Shown here: positions 38,293 through 56,011 of the stretch, piece after piece
How positions within the stretch are numbered: the first letter of the stretch is position 1
Layout of the letters: every line of letters begins with the position of its first letter
Source of the DNA: Mycobacterium sp. 852002-51163_SCH5372311
GTDB taxonomy: Bacteria > Actinomycetota > Actinomycetes > Mycobacteriales > Mycobacteriaceae
Assembly: GCF_001667115.1 (NCBI RefSeq)
Contig: NZ_LZIJ01000078.1
Location: 62,001-126,000 of the forward strand
Reading direction: 5' to 3'
DNA length: 64,000 bases
The notes under the pieces: model-generated
What the model was told of the DNA's origin: nothing
The model's input: only the letters and a program-made list of their open reading frames with translations
The model's database searches: none
Translations under genes and position numbers: made by a program

Positions 38293-39915
38293 ATGGCCGG
38301 CAGAAAGACGGTGGCGCAACGCTTGGGCCGAGTGCTCGAGAGGGTGACCCGTCAGAGCGGCCGGCCCGACACCCCCGCCTACGGCTCGTGGCTGCTGGGA
38401 CGGGTGTCGGAGAGTCAACATCGCCGAAGGGTCCGCATCCAGGTCATTTTGACCACCCTCATTGTCGCGGCCAATCTCATCGGGATCGCCGTCAACGTGC
38501 TGTTAGTGACGGTCGCCATTCCCCAACCTAGCGTTTTCCACGACGCTCCCAAGTGGCTCACATTCGGGGTCGCACCCGGCTACATGGCGTTCGCCCTGGC
38601 GCTGGGCGCGTATTGGATCACCAGACGAACCGTGCTCGCGCTGCGCTGGTCAATCGAGGAACGCCCACCATCGCACGACGACGAGCGCAACACCTTCCTT
38701 GCCCCTTGGCGAGTGGCGCTCGGCGACCTCATCCTGTGGGGCATCGGGGCAGTGCTGCTGACCACGCTCTACGGCTCGATCAACCACCAGTTCATCCCGC
38801 GGTTCCTGATCACGGTCGCGTTTGCCGGGCTGCTGGTCTCCACCGGCAGCTATTTGCTCACCGAGTTCGCGCTGCGTCCGGTGGCCGCTCAGGCGCTGCA
38901 AGCGGGCCCACCACCGCGTCGGCTCGCGCCGGGCATCATGGGCCGAACGATGATGGTGTGGCTGATGGGCTCGGGTGTGCCCGTCGTCGGCATTGCACTG
39001 CTCGCCGTCTTCCAGATCGCGATGCGGAACCTGACCGAAACCGAGTTCGCGGTGGGAGTGCTGATCGTCGCGGCCGCAACATTGGTATTCGGGTTCACCC
39101 TGATGTGGATCATGGCTTGGCTGATCGCGACACCGGTGCGGGTGGTACGCGCGGCGCTCAAGCGGGTAGAGCAGGGGGACCTGCGCGGTGACCTGGTGGT
39201 GTTCGACGGGACCGAACTCGGAGAGTTGCAACGCGGTTTCAACACCATGGTCGACGGCCTGCGCGAACGCGAACGGGTGCGCGATCTGTTCGGCCGGCAC
39301 GTCGGGCGCGAGGTAGCCGCTGCCGCCGAACGGGAGCGACCGAAGCTGGGCGGCGAAGAACGCCACGTCGCCGTGGTGTTCATCGACATCATCAGCTCCA
39401 CGAAGTTGGTCACCAGCCAACCGCCGGCCGACATCGTCAAACTACTTAATCGGTTCTTCACGATCATTGTCGAAGAGGTGGACCGCCACTGCGGCCTGGT
39501 CAACAAGTTCGAGGGCGACGCCTCATTGGCGATCTTCGGTGCGCCGAATCACCTCGATTGCCCAGAAGACGCGGCGTTGGCCGCCGCACGGGTCATTGCC
39601 AAACGATTGTGCGACGAGATGCCGGAGTGCCAGGCCGGCATCGGTGTGGCCGCCGGACCGGTCGTCGCCGGGAACGTCGGCGCGCGAGAACGGTTCGAAT
39701 ACACCGTGATCGGCGAGCCGGTCAACGAGGCCGCCCGGCTGTGCGAACTGGCGAAATCACGCCCCGGCAAGTTGCTGGCTTCGGCGCAGACGCTGGAGGG
39801 CGCGAGCGAAAGTGAGCGCGAGCATTGGTCTTTGGGACGGCACGTGAAATTGCGCGGCCACGACCAACGTATCCAGTTGGCGTCGCCGGTCGAGCCGGCC
39901 AAAGCACGCAAGTGA
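38293..39915 (+). CDS. Membrane-bound class III adenylate cyclase with HAMP (Rv1318c-Rv1320c type)
   Basis: 540 residues: about six transmembrane helices in the first half (for example [18 protein letters not shown] and [17 protein letters not shown]), a HAMP linker ([21 protein letters not shown]), then a cyclase catalytic domain. Metal Asp in [13 protein letters not shown], substrate Lys and Asp in [10 protein letters not shown], and the Asn/Arg pair in [11 protein letters not shown] are intact. M. tuberculosis has three tandem paralogues here; only one is present in this window. Makes cAMP at the membrane. Confidence 0.93.
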   Translation: MAGRKTVAQRLGRVLERVTRQSGRPDTPAYGSWLLGRVSESQHRRRVRIQVILTTLIVAANLIGIAVNVLLVTVAIPQPSVFHDAPKWLTFGVAPGYMAFALALGAYWITRRTVLALRWSIEERPPSHDDERNTFLAPWRVALGDLILWGIGAVLLTTLYGSINHQFIPRFLITVAFAGLLVSTGSYLLTEFALRPVAAQALQAGPPPRRLAPGIMGRTMMVWLMGSGVPVVGIALLAVFQIAMRNLTETEFAVGVLIVAAATLVFGFTLMWIMAWLIATPVRVVRAALKRVEQGDLRGDLVVFDGTELGELQRGFNTMVDGLRERERVRDLFGRHVGREVAAAAERERPKLGGEERHVAVVFIDIISSTKLVTSQPPADIVKLLNRFFTIIVEEVDRHCGLVNKFEGDASLAIFGAPNHLDCPEDAALAAARVIAKRLCDEMPECQAGIGVAAGPVVAGNVGARERFEYTVIGEPVNEAARLCELAKSRPGKLLASAQTLEGASESEREHWSLGRHVKLRGHDQRIQLASPVEPAKARK

Positions 39916-40160
39916 GGCCGCATTTCGTCGTGGCGCGAACCGCGGTATCAGGTCGGGCATAGGATCCGCGATGTCGCTGTGCCCGCCGCCAACCGGGTGC
40001 AGTGTCCGGCGCGGTGTTGCTGGCGGCGTGCACCGAGAACCGCCCCTTTTGATTGAGCCGGTCGCCCTGCGACCACTGCGGCAGCGGGGCTCGCCACCGG
40101 CCTGACATTGATGTCGTTTTTCCGCCAGTGTTGTCGGTGGGTAGGTGTAACTGTGGAACC

Positions 40161-41651
40161 GTGCACGAAGATTTCGAACGCTGCTATCGGGCCGTCCAGT
40201 CCAAGGACGCCCGGTTCGACGGCTGGTTCGTCATCGCCGTGCTGACGACCCGGATCTACTGCCGCCCCAGTTGCCCGGTGCGGCCTCCGTTCGCCCGCAA
40301 CGTCCGCTTCCTACCCACCGCGGCGGCCGCTCAACGGGAGGGCTTCCGGGCCTGCAAGAGGTGCCGTCCCGACGCCTCGCCGGGGTCGCCGGAGTGGAAC
40401 GTACGCGGCGACGTAGTCGCACGGGCGATGCGGCTCATCGCCGACGGCACCGTGGACCGCGAGGGCGTCGGCGGCCTGGCCGCCCACGTCGGCTACACGA
40501 CGCGTCAGCTGGAACGACTGTTGCAGGCCGAGGTCGGTGCCGGACCGCTCGCGCTGGCCCGTGCACAACGGACGCAGACCGCCCGGGTGCTCATCGAGAC
40601 GACCGACTTGCCGTTCGGCGACGTCGCTTTCGCCGCCGGGTTCTCCAGCATCCGTCAGTTCAACGACACCGTACGTCTGGTCTTTGAAACCACGCCGACT
40701 GCGTTACGTGAGCGCGCGGCAATTCATTTCGGCTCTGGCACGACGTCGCGGGGAACTCTGTCGCTTCGGCTGCCGGTGCGCACCCCGTTCGCCTTTGAGG
40801 GCGTGTTCGGACACCTGGCCGCTTGCGCCGTGCCTGGTTGCGAAGAGGTGCGTGACGGCGCGTACCGGCGCAGCCTGCGGCTTCCATCCGGGAGCGCTGT
40901 CGTCACCCTCACTCCGGCCGTCGATCATGTCGGCTGCCAACTCGTGCTCGACGACTTCCGCGATCTCACCACCGCGATCGCGCGCTGCCGTCGGCTGCTG
41001 GACCTCGATGCCGACCCCGAAGCCGTCGTCGAAGCGCTGTCCGCTGATGCGGACCTGGCCCCGGTGGTGGCAAAAGCGCCTGGACAACGCATCCCCCGCA
41101 CCGTCGACGAGGCAGAACTTGCCGTGCGCGCAGTGTTGGGGCAGCAGGTGTCGACCAAGGCTGCCCGAACCCACACGCGCAGGCTCGTCGCTGCCTACGG
41201 CCAGCCGATCCACGATCCGGCCGGTGCGTTGACCCACACGTTCCCGTCGGTTGAGCAGCTGGCTGACATCGATCCGGTCCACCTGGCCGTCCCCAAAAGC
41301 CGGCAACGAACAATCAACGCCCTCGTGGCCAGCCTGGCCGACGGCAGCATCACCCTGGACGCGGGGTGCGACTGGGAACGCGCTCGCAGGCAATTGCTGG
41401 ATCTGCCGGGGGTGGGGCCGTGGACGGCAGAGGTGATCGCCATGCGGGGCCTGGGCGACCCGGACGCTTTTCCCGCCAGCGATCTCGGCCTTAAGCTGGC
41501 CGCCAAGCATCTGGGTCTGCCCGCCCGGCAACGAACCCTCGTCGAACACAGCGTCCGCTGGCGGCCCTGGCGCTCCTACGCCGTCCAGCACTTGTGGGCC
41601 ACGCTCGAGCATCCGGTAAACCAATGGCCACCACCACAGGAGGTTGCATGA
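40161..41651 (+). CDS. alkA: Ada/AlkA fusion: methylphosphotriester sensor and 3-methyladenine DNA glycosylase
   Basis: 496-residue fusion. The N-terminal Ada zinc domain has IYCRPSCPVRPP and FRACKRCRP, where the first Cys accepts methyl groups; an AraC-type HTH follows (LAAHVGYTTRQLERLLQAEVG). The second half is an AlkA glycosylase with the HhH loop LPGVGPWTAEVIAMRGLGDP and catalytic Asp in PASDLGL. GTG at 40161 gives the M. tuberculosis length. The ogt start overlaps its stop. A self-contained adaptive response to alkylation. Confidence 0.93.
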   Translation: MHEDFERCYRAVQSKDARFDGWFVIAVLTTRIYCRPSCPVRPPFARNVRFLPTAAAAQREGFRACKRCRPDASPGSPEWNVRGDVVARAMRLIADGTVDREGVGGLAAHVGYTTRQLERLLQAEVGAGPLALARAQRTQTARVLIETTDLPFGDVAFAAGFSSIRQFNDTVRLVFETTPTALRERAAIHFGSGTTSRGTLSLRLPVRTPFAFEGVFGHLAACAVPGCEEVRDGAYRRSLRLPSGSAVVTLTPAVDHVGCQLVLDDFRDLTTAIARCRRLLDLDADPEAVVEALSADADLAPVVAKAPGQRIPRTVDEAELAVRAVLGQQVSTKAARTHTRRLVAAYGQPIHDPAGALTHTFPSVEQLADIDPVHLAVPKSRQRTINALVASLADGSITLDAGCDWERARRQLLDLPGVGPWTAEVIAMRGLGDPDAFPASDLGLKLAAKHLGLPARQRTLVEHSVRWRPWRSYAVQHLWATLEHPVNQWPPPQEVA

Positions 41652-42145
41652 TCCACTACCGCACCATCGAGAGCCCGATCGGACCGTTGACTCTGGCCGG
41701 ACGTGGATCGGTATTGACCAACCTCAGAATGGTCGACCAGACCTACGAACCGAACCGCGCCGGCTGGACCCAGGACCACGAGGCGTTCAACGACGCCGTC
41801 AAACAACTGGAAGCTTATTTCGCCGGTGAGATAACGGAGTTCGACGTCGAATTGGATATGCACGGCACGGCATTTCAACGGCGGGTTTGGCAGGCGCTGC
41901 TGACAATCCCATACGGCCAGACCCGCTCCTACGGAGAGATCGCCGCACAAGTCGGCGCACCTGGTGCGGCACGGGCGGTGGGATTGGCGAACGGCCACAA
42001 TCCGATCGCCATCATCGTCCCGTGCCATCGGGTAATCGGCGCCAGCGGAAGTCTTACCGGCTACGGTGGCGGGCTCGACCGGAAAAAGAGGTTACTCGAC
42101 CTGGAGAAAAGCCGGGCGCCGGCAGAATTGACGTTATTCGACTAG
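41648..42145 (+). CDS. ogt: Methylated-DNA-protein-cysteine methyltransferase
   Basis: 165-residue O6-alkylguanine transferase. The suicidal Cys is in IIVPCHRVIG, with AVGLANGHNP and the arginine-finger helix RSYGEIAAQVG. ATG at 41648 overlaps the alkA stop (ATGA), so sensor and repair enzymes are co-expressed. It ends before a strong bidirectional terminator facing the rRNA operon. Confidence 0.96.
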   Translation: MIHYRTIESPIGPLTLAGRGSVLTNLRMVDQTYEPNRAGWTQDHEAFNDAVKQLEAYFAGEITEFDVELDMHGTAFQRRVWQALLTIPYGQTRSYGEIAAQVGAPGAARAVGLANGHNPIAIIVPCHRVIGASGSLTGYGGGLDRKKRLLDLEKSRAPAELTLFD

Positions 42146-42168
42146 GCGCACGGCGATAACCGGCAAGC

Positions 42169-42198
42169 AAAAACACCCCCTTTGCAGGGGGTGTTTTT
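42169..42198. terminator. Bidirectional intrinsic terminator between ogt and 5S rRNA
   Basis: Perfect 12-base arms AAAAACACCCCC and GGGGGTGTTTTT around TTTGCA. The A- and T-tracts give a classic intrinsic terminator on both strands, ending the rRNA operon on the minus strand and alkA-ogt on the plus strand. Confidence 0.9.
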
Positions 42199-42203
42199 GT
42201 ATA

Positions 42204-42319
42204 TGTTCGGCGGTGTCCTACTTTTCCACCCGGATTGGGCAGTATCATCGGCGCTGACAGGCTTAGCTTCCGGGTTCGGGATGGGACCGGGCGTTTCCCT
42301 GTCGCTGTGGCCGCCGTAA
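42204..42319 (-). rRNA. rrf: 5S rRNA
   Basis: About 116 bases; the minus strand begins TTACGGCGGCCACAG and ends CCGCCGAACA, forming the terminal stem GGCGG/CCGCC. It matches mycobacterial 5S almost base for base from memory. Last gene of the operon. Confidence 0.96.
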
Positions 42320-42398
42320 CTCTATTAATTTACCGCTATTTTGTTTGGTTGTTCTGGTGGGGGGTGCGGTGCCGCACGACAAACGTCGTGAGTACCGA

Positions 42399-42411
42399 AT
42401 AGTGGTTGCGA
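42399..42411 (-). repeat. 3' arm of 23S rRNA processing stem
   Basis: The RNA reads TCGCAACCACTAT immediately after the 23S gene and pairs perfectly with the arm at 45599-45611. Such long stems flanking 23S are RNase III targets. Confidence 0.7.
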
Positions 42412-47325
<4,914 letters not shown>

Positions 47326-47538
47326 ACTCCTCGACATGCGAGGTGAATTTACAATCAGAGAAAATCTGACCTAACAAAAAGACACCATATTAACTGGCAT
47401 CAAAAAACGACCATACCCACACACGGGGGGTGCACGATATGGTCAAAAAACAACAACAAACAAAAACACCAAACACACTATTGAGTTCTCAAACAACACG
47501 CTCATGCTTGTTTTCGCCCGCTTCGGGGCAACCCTGCC
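47326..47538 (-). other. rRNA operon 5' leader
   Basis: Transcribed leader between promoter and 16S. It has the block GTTTGAGAACTCAATAGTG (repeated in the spacer), T-rich stretches, and a hairpin with GACCATA/TATGGTC arms (about 47411-47448) likely used in 16S processing. Confidence 0.75.
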
Positions 47539-47568
47539 AGCTTAATACAGGTCCGGCAGAGTGGTCAA
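47539..47568 (-). promoter_or_regulatory. rrnA main promoter (P3/PCL1 type)
   Basis: Minus strand -35 TTGACC (47568-47563) and -10 TAAGCT (47544-47539) with 18-base spacing, in the same place and context (GCCGGACCTGTAT) as the strong promoter of M. tuberculosis rrnA. Located just downstream of murA. Confidence 0.8.
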
Positions 47569-47625
47569 CCCTCAGTTTCAGTCATCTTGTGCTGGTGACC
47601 GCGCTGTCGGGCACTAACCTGCCCG

Positions 47626-48879
47626 CTACTCTACCCTCTCGATCTCCGCACCCAAACTCGCCAGGTTCTCCACGAACAACGGGTAGCCGCGATCGATGTG
47701 GAAAACGTCGTGGACCTCGGTGTCTCCGTCGGCGACCAGGCCTGCCAACACCAATCCGGCGCCGGCCCTGATGTCCGAGCACCAAACCGGCGCGCTCGAG
47801 AGTTGCGGAAGACCCCGAACGACGGCGTGGTGGCCGTCAGTGCGGGCATCGGCGCCGAGCCGAATCATCTCCTCGACGAACCGGAACCGTGCCTCGAACA
47901 CGTTCTCCGTGATCATCGACGTGCCGTCGGCTATCGACGCCAGCGCGATCGCCATCGGCTGCAGGTCGGTCGGAAAGCCAGGGAACGGCAACGTCGCGAC
48001 GTTGACGGCCTTGGGGCGTTCGTACTGGGCCACCCGGAAACTGTCATCGGTCTGAGTGACCGTCGCCCCCGCGTCGTGCAGCTTGTGCAACACCACCTGC
48101 AGGTGGGCCGGATCGACGCCGCTCACGGTGATGTCCCCGCGGGTCATGGCCGCCGCGATGCCCCAGGTGGCGGCAACGATTCGGTCACCGATCACGCGGT
48201 GCTCGGTCGGATACAGCCGCGGGACACCGGTGATCGTCATGATTGGCGAACCCGCGCCTTCCACCTGTGCGCCCATCTGGTTGAGCATCGTGCACAGATC
48301 GACCACGTCGGGCTCTCGCGCGGCGTTGTGGATCGTGGTGACACCCTCGGCCAGGACGGCGGCCATCAGGATGTTCTCGGTAGCTCCCACCGAGGGAAAC
48401 TCCAGCTGAATTTCCGCGCCGCGCAAGGTTTCTGCCTGCGCAACCACGCAGCCGTGCTCGATGTTGCAGCGCGCGCCCAGCTGCCGCAGACCGGCCTGGT
48501 GCATATCCAGCGGGCGCGATCCAATCGCATCACCGCCCGGGAGCGCAACCCTGGCCCGCTTGCACCGGCCGACCAACGGGCCGAGTACACAGACCGAGGC
48601 CCGGAACTGCCGGACCGCGGCAAAGTCGGCGTCGTACTTGGGTTCGTCGGGCGAGGTGATCCGGGCGACGTCACCGTCGAGCTCGACCGTGGCACCCAGA
48701 CCCCGCAGCACCTCCGCCATCAGCGGGACGTCGAGAATGTCGGGACAGTTGGTGATGGTGCTGGTGCCTTCGGCCAGCAACGTCGCGGCCATGAGCTTGA
48801 GCACGCTGTTCTTGGCGCCCCCGACGGTGACTCGGCCGGACAACCGGTTGCCGCCGGTCACCACGAAACGCTCAGCCAC
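47626..48879 (-). CDS. murA: UDP-N-acetylglucosamine 1-carboxyvinyltransferase
   Basis: First committed enzyme of peptidoglycan synthesis; 417 residues, two EPSP-synthase-like halves. [17 protein letters not shown] at the N-terminus. The position of the fosfomycin-targeted Cys is Asp117 ([11 protein letters not shown]), the natural basis of mycobacterial fosfomycin resistance. GTG start at 48879. It precedes the rRNA operon, the order known in mycobacteria. Confidence 0.97.
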   Translation of the reverse strand: MAERFVVTGGNRLSGRVTVGGAKNSVLKLMAATLLAEGTSTITNCPDILDVPLMAEVLRGLGATVELDGDVARITSPDEPKYDADFAAVRQFRASVCVLGPLVGRCKRARVALPGGDAIGSRPLDMHQAGLRQLGARCNIEHGCVVAQAETLRGAEIQLEFPSVGATENILMAAVLAEGVTTIHNAAREPDVVDLCTMLNQMGAQVEGAGSPIMTITGVPRLYPTEHRVIGDRIVAATWGIAAAMTRGDITVSGVDPAHLQVVLHKLHDAGATVTQTDDSFRVAQYERPKAVNVATLPFPGFPTDLQPMAIALASIADGTSMITENVFEARFRFVEEMIRLGADARTDGHHAVVRGLPQLSSAPVWCSDIRAGAGLVLAGLVADGDTEVHDVFHIDRGYPLFVENLASLGAEIERVE

Positions 48880-48937
48880 CCGGGTCAGTCTAGTAAAGCG
48901 GTATCGGGTTGTCAGTCAGCTAAGACGGTCGGCCCGG

Positions 48938-48943
48938 TACCGT
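48938..48943 (+). promoter_or_regulatory. TACCGT -10 box for leaderless cobalamin adenosyltransferase
   Basis: TACCGT ends 7 bases before the ATG at 48951; no ribosome site. Confidence 0.5.
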
Positions 48944-48950
48944 TTTGCTC

Positions 48951-49529
48951 ATGGCAGTACATCTGACCCGCATCTATACGCGCACGGGCGACGACGGCAC
49001 GACGGGGCTGAGTGATTTTTCGCGAGTCTCGAAGAACGACGCGCGTCTGGTGGCGTATGCGGATTGCGATGAGGCCAACTCCGCGATCGGCGCCGCCATC
49101 GCGCTGGGAGAGCCCGAACCGGAAATCGCGGACCTGCTGCGTCAGATTCAAAACGACTTGTTCGATGCGGGAGCGGATCTGTCCACCCCGGTGGTGGATA
49201 ACCCGGAGCATCCGCCGCTACGCGTCAGCCAACCGTATATCGACCGGCTCGAAAGTTGGTGCGACGGCTACAACGAAGCCCTACCCGCGTTGAATTCGTT
49301 TGTGCTGCCGGGTGGTTCGCCGTTGTCTGCGCTATTGCACATGGCGCGCACTGTGGTACGCCGAGCCGAGCGGTCGGCATGGGCCGCGGTCGACGCGTAC
49401 CCCGATGGCGTCAGCGAGCTGCCGGCGAAATACCTGAACCGGTTGTCGGATCTGCTCTTCATCCTGTCGCGGGTCGCCAACGCGGGCGACGACGTGCTGT
49501 GGCGACCGGGCGGCGGCGCCGCAAGTTAG
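48951..49529 (+). CDS. Cob(I)alamin adenosyltransferase, PduO type (Rv1314c homologue)
   Basis: 192-residue trimeric adenosyltransferase making adenosylcobalamin for methylmalonyl-CoA mutase. ATP-binding N-terminus RIYTRTGDDGTTGLSDFSRVSK, the VVRRAERSAWAA helix with conserved Arg and Glu, and YLNRLSDLLFILSRVAN are present. ATG at 48951 with a leaderless-type promoter. Divergent from murA. In M. tuberculosis an IS1557 transposase follows; here the next gene is directly DUF2550. Confidence 0.93.
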   Translation: MAVHLTRIYTRTGDDGTTGLSDFSRVSKNDARLVAYADCDEANSAIGAAIALGEPEPEIADLLRQIQNDLFDAGADLSTPVVDNPEHPPLRVSQPYIDRLESWCDGYNEALPALNSFVLPGGSPLSALLHMARTVVRRAERSAWAAVDAYPDGVSELPAKYLNRLSDLLFILSRVANAGDDVLWRPGGGAAS

Positions 49530-49550
49530 CGCGTCCGCTCGCAAGGGGAT

Positions 49551-49994
49551 TCACACGCTGCGACGGCGGGCGCGCGGTGAAGGACGGGACTCCAGCCAGG
49601 ACAGGAACGCGGTCAACGCACCTTGATCCAGCGCGAGTTCGTAGCCCGAACGGCGATCCTGTGTGGTGTCCCGCAGTTCCAGCACGACGATCTCGTCGGT
49701 CATGATGTCGTACTCGTCGCCGCGCGGCCCGCGCCGGGCAACGATCTCGACCCCGCGCCGGCTGAGCCGGCGATCCGGCCACAGCCGCAGGCTGGACAAC
49801 CGATAGAACCCGGCTTCGCCACCGCGATAGCGGATCACCCCGTGCCGCCAGCCGTGGCCGCCGACAGCGGGGATATCGCGCATGATTCCCGCTGTCCCGC
49901 CCTGACGTAGCTTCCACAGCCGGTAACTCAGCGCCAGGACGGCAACGCCCAAGACCACGACGAGCACGGCCATGCCCACCATGGGCGCGCTCAT
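49551..49994 (-). CDS. DUF2550 membrane-anchored protein (Rv1312 homologue)
   Basis: 147 residues: one N-terminal transmembrane helix (MVGMAVLVVVLGVAVLALSYRLW), then a basic cytosolic domain with GWRHGVIRYRGGEAGFYRLSSLRLWPDRRLSRRGVEIV and a Arg-rich C-terminus. It follows atpC by 6 bases and is probably the last gene of the ATP synthase operon. Function unknown. Confidence 0.88.
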   Translation of the reverse strand: MSAPMVGMAVLVVVLGVAVLALSYRLWKLRQGGTAGIMRDIPAVGGHGWRHGVIRYRGGEAGFYRLSSLRLWPDRRLSRRGVEIVARRGPRGDEYDIMTDEIVVLELRDTTQDRRSGYELALDQGALTAFLSWLESRPSPRARRRSV

Positions 49995-50000
49995 CGACGG

Positions 50001-50366
50001 CTAGTCGATCGCGCCGAGGGCGCGCAATCTGGCGCGACCCCTGGCGGCGGTCTTCGGATCGTCCGACTCGGAATCCTGCTTGGCGGCGCTTTCGTCGATG
50101 TCCTTGTCGAACTCGGCTGATTCGGCCAAGACGGTGACGCCCTCTTCGGTCACCGTCAAAAAGCCGCCGTCCACCGCTATCCGCAGGTCGTCGCCGTCGT
50201 CCCGTTCGACCCGCACCATGGCGTCGTCGACAAGTTGGGCCACCAGAGGGATGTGGTGGGGCAGGATGCCGATCTCGCCGACGGTGGTGCGGGTGAACAG
50301 GAACGTTGCCTCGCCCGACCAGATCTCCTGGTCGACGGCGACGATTTGAACGTTCAATTCAGCCAT
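50001..50366 (-). CDS. atpC: ATP synthase epsilon subunit
   Basis: 121-residue epsilon subunit of F1: N-terminal beta-sandwich ([37 protein letters not shown]) and short C-terminal helices. Couples c-ring rotation to F1; the short C-terminus is typical of mycobacteria. Confidence 0.96.
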   Translation of the reverse strand: MAELNVQIVAVDQEIWSGEATFLFTRTTVGEIGILPHHIPLVAQLVDDAMVRVERDDGDDLRIAVDGGFLTVTEEGVTVLAESAEFDKDIDESAAKQDSESDDPKTAARGRARLRALGAID

Positions 50367-50396
50367 GCTACAACGCCTTTCGACTGAGCCGGATGT

Positions 50397-52812
<2,416 letters not shown>

Positions 52813-52818
52813 GGTTAG

Positions 52819-54579
52819 CTACTTCTTGTCCTTGCCCGAGTCCTGCTTGGATTCCTGCTTAGAGTCCTTGCCGGAGTCTTGCTTGGATTCCTTTTTAACG
52901 TCCGTGGATTCCTTCTTGGTTTCCTTGGATTCCTTTTGGTCCTTGCCCTTCTCCTTTTTGACCTGAACCTTTTCCTTTTCGAGTTCCTCTTCGTCCATGG
53001 CCTCGACGTGCTCGTCGGGCACCACCGATTCGCCACCGGTGGCCGCGAAACCCTTCTTGAAGTGGTTGATGATCTCAGTGAGCTGTTCTTCCTCTTCCTC
53101 ACTGATCTTCTGGGTCGAGCGGATGCCTTCGAGGAACTTCTCCTCGGAGGCCCGCATGTGGTCGAGGAGTTCGGCTTCGAATCGCTTGACATCTTCAACC
53201 GGCACCGAGTCCAGGTGACCGCCGGTGCCGAGGAAGATCGAAACCACCTGCTCCTCAACGGGCATCGGCTGGAACTGTGGCTGCTTGAGCAGCTCCACCA
53301 ACCGCTCACCGCGTTCCAACTGCGCCTTTGACGTGGCGTCCAGGTCAGAGGCGAAGGCGGCGAAGGCTTCCAGCTCGCGATACTGGGACAGGTCCAGGCG
53401 CAGACTTCCCGCCACCTCTTTCATGGCCTTGATCTGGGCGGCCCCACCAACGCGGGACACCGAGACGCCGACGTTGATGGCCGGCCGGACGCCCTGGTTG
53501 AACAGGTCGGTCTCCAGGAAGCACTGACCGTCGGTGATCGAGATGACGTTGGTCGGGATGTATGCCGAGATGTCGTTGGCCTTGGTCTCGATGATCGGCA
53601 AGCCGGTCAGCGAACCGCCACCGAGGTCTTCGGACAATTTGGCGCAGCGCTCGAGCAGCCGCGAGTGCAGGTAGAACACGTCGCCGGGATAGGCCTCGCG
53701 GCCCGGCGGGCGGCGCAGCAGCAGCGAGATGGCCCGGTAGGCCTCGGCCTGCTTGGTCAGGTCGTCGAAGACGATCAGCACGTGCTTGCCCTGGTACATC
53801 CAGTGCTGGGCGATGGCCGAACCGGTATACGGCGCAAGCCATTTGAAGCCGGCAGATTCCGAGGCCGGCGCCGCGACGATCGTGGTGTAGTCCATCGCCC
53901 CGCCCTCGTCCAACGCGCGGCGGACGGCGGCGATCGTGGTGCCCTTCTGGCCGATGGCCACGTAAACGCAGCGCACCTGCAGCTTCTCGTCGCCGCTCTC
54001 CCAGTTCTGCCGCTGGTTGAGAATGGTGTCGACACAGACGGCGGTTTTTCCCGTCTTGCGGTCGCCGATGATCAGCTGGCGCTGGCCGCGACCGATCGGC
54101 GTCATGGCGTCGATAGCCTTGATCCCAGTCTGTAGCGGCTCTTTCACGCCTTGTCGCTGCACCACGGACGGCGCCTGAAGCTCCAGCGCGCGCCGCTCGT
54201 CGGTCTCGATGTCGCCGCCGCCGTCGATCGGCTGGCCGAGCGGGTTGACCACCCGACCCAGGAACGCGTCGCCGACCGGCACGGACAGCACGTCGCCTGT
54301 GCGCTTGACCTGTTGGCCTTCTTCGATCTTGTCGAAGTCGCCCAAGATCACGGTGCCGACGCTGTGCTCGTCGAGGTTGAGCGCGACGCCAAGGACTCCG
54401 CCCGGGAACTCGAGCAGCTCCTGGGTCATGACGGACGGCAAACCTTCCACGTGCGCGATGCCGTCGCCGGCGTCGACGACCGTACCCACCTCTTCGCGGG
54501 AAGTGTCGGCGGTGAAGGAACTTACGTACTCCTCAATGGCGCTCTGAATGTCATCAGCGGAGATTGTCAAGTCTGCCAT
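52819..54579 (-). CDS. atpA: ATP synthase alpha subunit with enlarged C-terminal tail
   Basis: 586 residues; M. tuberculosis AtpA is 549. The core is normal ([13 protein letters not shown]alker A, arginine finger in the [10 protein letters not shown] region). Mycobacterial alpha has a short C-terminal extension that suppresses ATP hydrolysis. Here the extension is much longer: about the last 45 residues are Lys/Glu/Ser/Asp-rich ([12 protein letters not shown], then [11 protein letters not shown]) and repeat SKQDSGKD. The DNA there is a short tandem repeat with cttg-type periodicity. The reading frame and stop are clear, so it is not a frameshift. Confidence 0.95.
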   Translation of the reverse strand: MADLTISADDIQSAIEEYVSSFTADTSREEVGTVVDAGDGIAHVEGLPSVMTQELLEFPGGVLGVALNLDEHSVGTVILGDFDKIEEGQQVKRTGDVLSVPVGDAFLGRVVNPLGQPIDGGGDIETDERRALELQAPSVVQRQGVKEPLQTGIKAIDAMTPIGRGQRQLIIGDRKTGKTAVCVDTILNQRQNWESGDEKLQVRCVYVAIGQKGTTIAAVRRALDEGGAMDYTTIVAAPASESAGFKWLAPYTGSAIAQHWMYQGKHVLIVFDDLTKQAEAYRAISLLLRRPPGREAYPGDVFYLHSRLLERCAKLSEDLGGGSLTGLPIIETKANDISAYIPTNVISITDGQCFLETDLFNQGVRPAINVGVSVSRVGGAAQIKAMKEVAGSLRLDLSQYRELEAFAAFASDLDATSKAQLERGERLVELLKQPQFQPMPVEEQVVSIFLGTGGHLDSVPVEDVKRFEAELLDHMRASEEKFLEGIRSTQKISEEEEEQLTEIINHFKKGFAATGGESVVPDEHVEAMDEEELEKEKVQVKKEKGKDQKESKETKKESTDVKKESKQDSGKDSKQESKQDSGKDKK

Positions 54580-54661
54580 GGCTTTTCGTCTTCCTACTTC
54601 GATTTGTGCTGACTAGTTCGTGTTTTCGTCGGGCTTGGTTTTTCAGTCGGGGCTTCGTTTT

Positions 54662-56005
54662 TCAGTCGGGCAACTGAGCCTCGGCCGCGGTCAGACGAGA
54701 CTTGAGGGTGCCGTCGATGACCTCGTCGCCTACGGAGATCAAGAGGCCACCGAGGAGTTCGTCGTTGATTTGCAACTGCACGGCCACCGGATGGTCGTAG
54801 ATGCGGCTCAATACTTCGGTGAGGCGCGTGCGCTGTGCGTCGGTGAGGTCGGCCGCAGCGCTGACTTGCGCGACGATTTCGCCGCGCCGCGCCACTGCCG
54901 ATTCGGCCAAGAATTCGACGGCCTCATCGGCGGTCTGGTGACCCCTCAACAACTCGACGGTGTGGGCCAGCAGCGCATTCGTAAGCCTGTTACCTCTGCC
55001 GCTCGCGCTCTTGAGCACATTGCGCAGCAAGCTGATGCGGCCTTCGGCCGGGCTTGTGTGATCGCCCAACAGGATGGCGAGGCGTGGCTGCGCTTCAAGA
55101 AGGCGGGAAAATCGGAACAACTGGTCCTCGACCTCGTCGATCCGCCCCTCGTTTTCCGCGACTTTCAACAGGGCTTGCCGCGACAGGTGCTCTATCGCGT
55201 CGACCAGGTCACGGTTGGCCGACCAACGTTCCGAAACGGCTGCCCGCAGCATGTCGAGCGTGGGATCGGCGACCTTGCCGTCGAGTATGCGCTCGATCAA
55301 TCTGACCCTGGGACCCGAATCTTCTGCGGGCACAGTGAGATACCGGGTTACCACAATTTCGCGATTCAGCATGCTGGCTACTTTGACCAGCTCATCGGCG
55401 AGCTTTTCCAGTCCTTGATCGTCGAGGTTCCCGGCAATGGTTTCGAATCGCTCCACCACGTTGCCCAGCGCCAGGCGACTCGACGATCGCAGCTTTGCCA
55501 ACACGGGAGACTCGACCTCAGCCGTCTCCGGTGCCATCGCGTTGAGCTCGTCCAGAAACCGATCCACCGTGGCCGACTGCTGCCGCGCATCGCTCACGTA
55601 GTCGCGCACCAATTCGCCTGCCTGACGCACCGATTCGTGGCCTAGCTCCAGACGAAGCTGACGGGTCAGTTGTGCGCGCAGCAGGTCAACTTGCCGACCA
55701 CCCTGCGCTTTGATGCGCTCCGCCTCGATTTCGGCTTGGGCCTGTAACTGTTCGGCGATGCGTTCGGAGTCTGACTTGGCCTCTTCGACAACCCGCTTCG
55801 CCTCTTCTTTGGCGGCTTCGACGGCTTTGCTGTGCGCCGTAGTCGATTCGGTCAGCCGCTCGGCGGCGGCGGCCGAATCCTTCAACTGCTGGCGCACGGT
55901 TTCCTGGCGTGCCGTCATCAAACGGCGCACCGGCGGCACTACATAACGCACCACCAGGAAAACGATGAGCGCGAACCCGATCAGCTGTCCGACAAAAACG
56001 TCCAT
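54662..56005 (-). CDS. atpH: ATP synthase b-delta fusion subunit
   Basis: 447-residue mycobacterial fusion of a second b subunit and delta: one N-terminal transmembrane helix ([19 protein letters not shown]), a long charged helix, then a linker domain and the OSCP-like delta domain (from about residue 270) ending [16 protein letters not shown]. Forms the peripheral stalk with AtpF. Confidence 0.96.
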   Translation of the reverse strand: MDVFVGQLIGFALIVFLVVRYVVPPVRRLMTARQETVRQQLKDSAAAAERLTESTTAHSKAVEAAKEEAKRVVEEAKSDSERIAEQLQAQAEIEAERIKAQGGRQVDLLRAQLTRQLRLELGHESVRQAGELVRDYVSDARQQSATVDRFLDELNAMAPETAEVESPVLAKLRSSSRLALGNVVERFETIAGNLDDQGLEKLADELVKVASMLNREIVVTRYLTVPAEDSGPRVRLIERILDGKVADPTLDMLRAAVSERWSANRDLVDAIEHLSRQALLKVAENEGRIDEVEDQLFRFSRLLEAQPRLAILLGDHTSPAEGRISLLRNVLKSASGRGNRLTNALLAHTVELLRGHQTADEAVEFLAESAVARRGEIVAQVSAAADLTDAQRTRLTEVLSRIYDHPVAVQLQINDELLGGLLISVGDEVIDGTLKSRLTAAEAQLPD

Positions 56006-56011
56006 CGATGG

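Noticed and set aside
47626..48879. MurA Asp117 as a novel resistance allele
   Set aside because: Asp at this site is the normal state in mycobacteria.
47698..48966. 422-codon frame antisense to murA
   Set aside because: Mirror of a strong conserved gene in GC-rich DNA; composition artefact.
49530..49550. Possible remnant of IS1557 between the adenosyltransferase and DUF2550 genes
   Set aside because: Only 21 bases separate them; nothing of an IS remains, so M. tuberculosis gained it.
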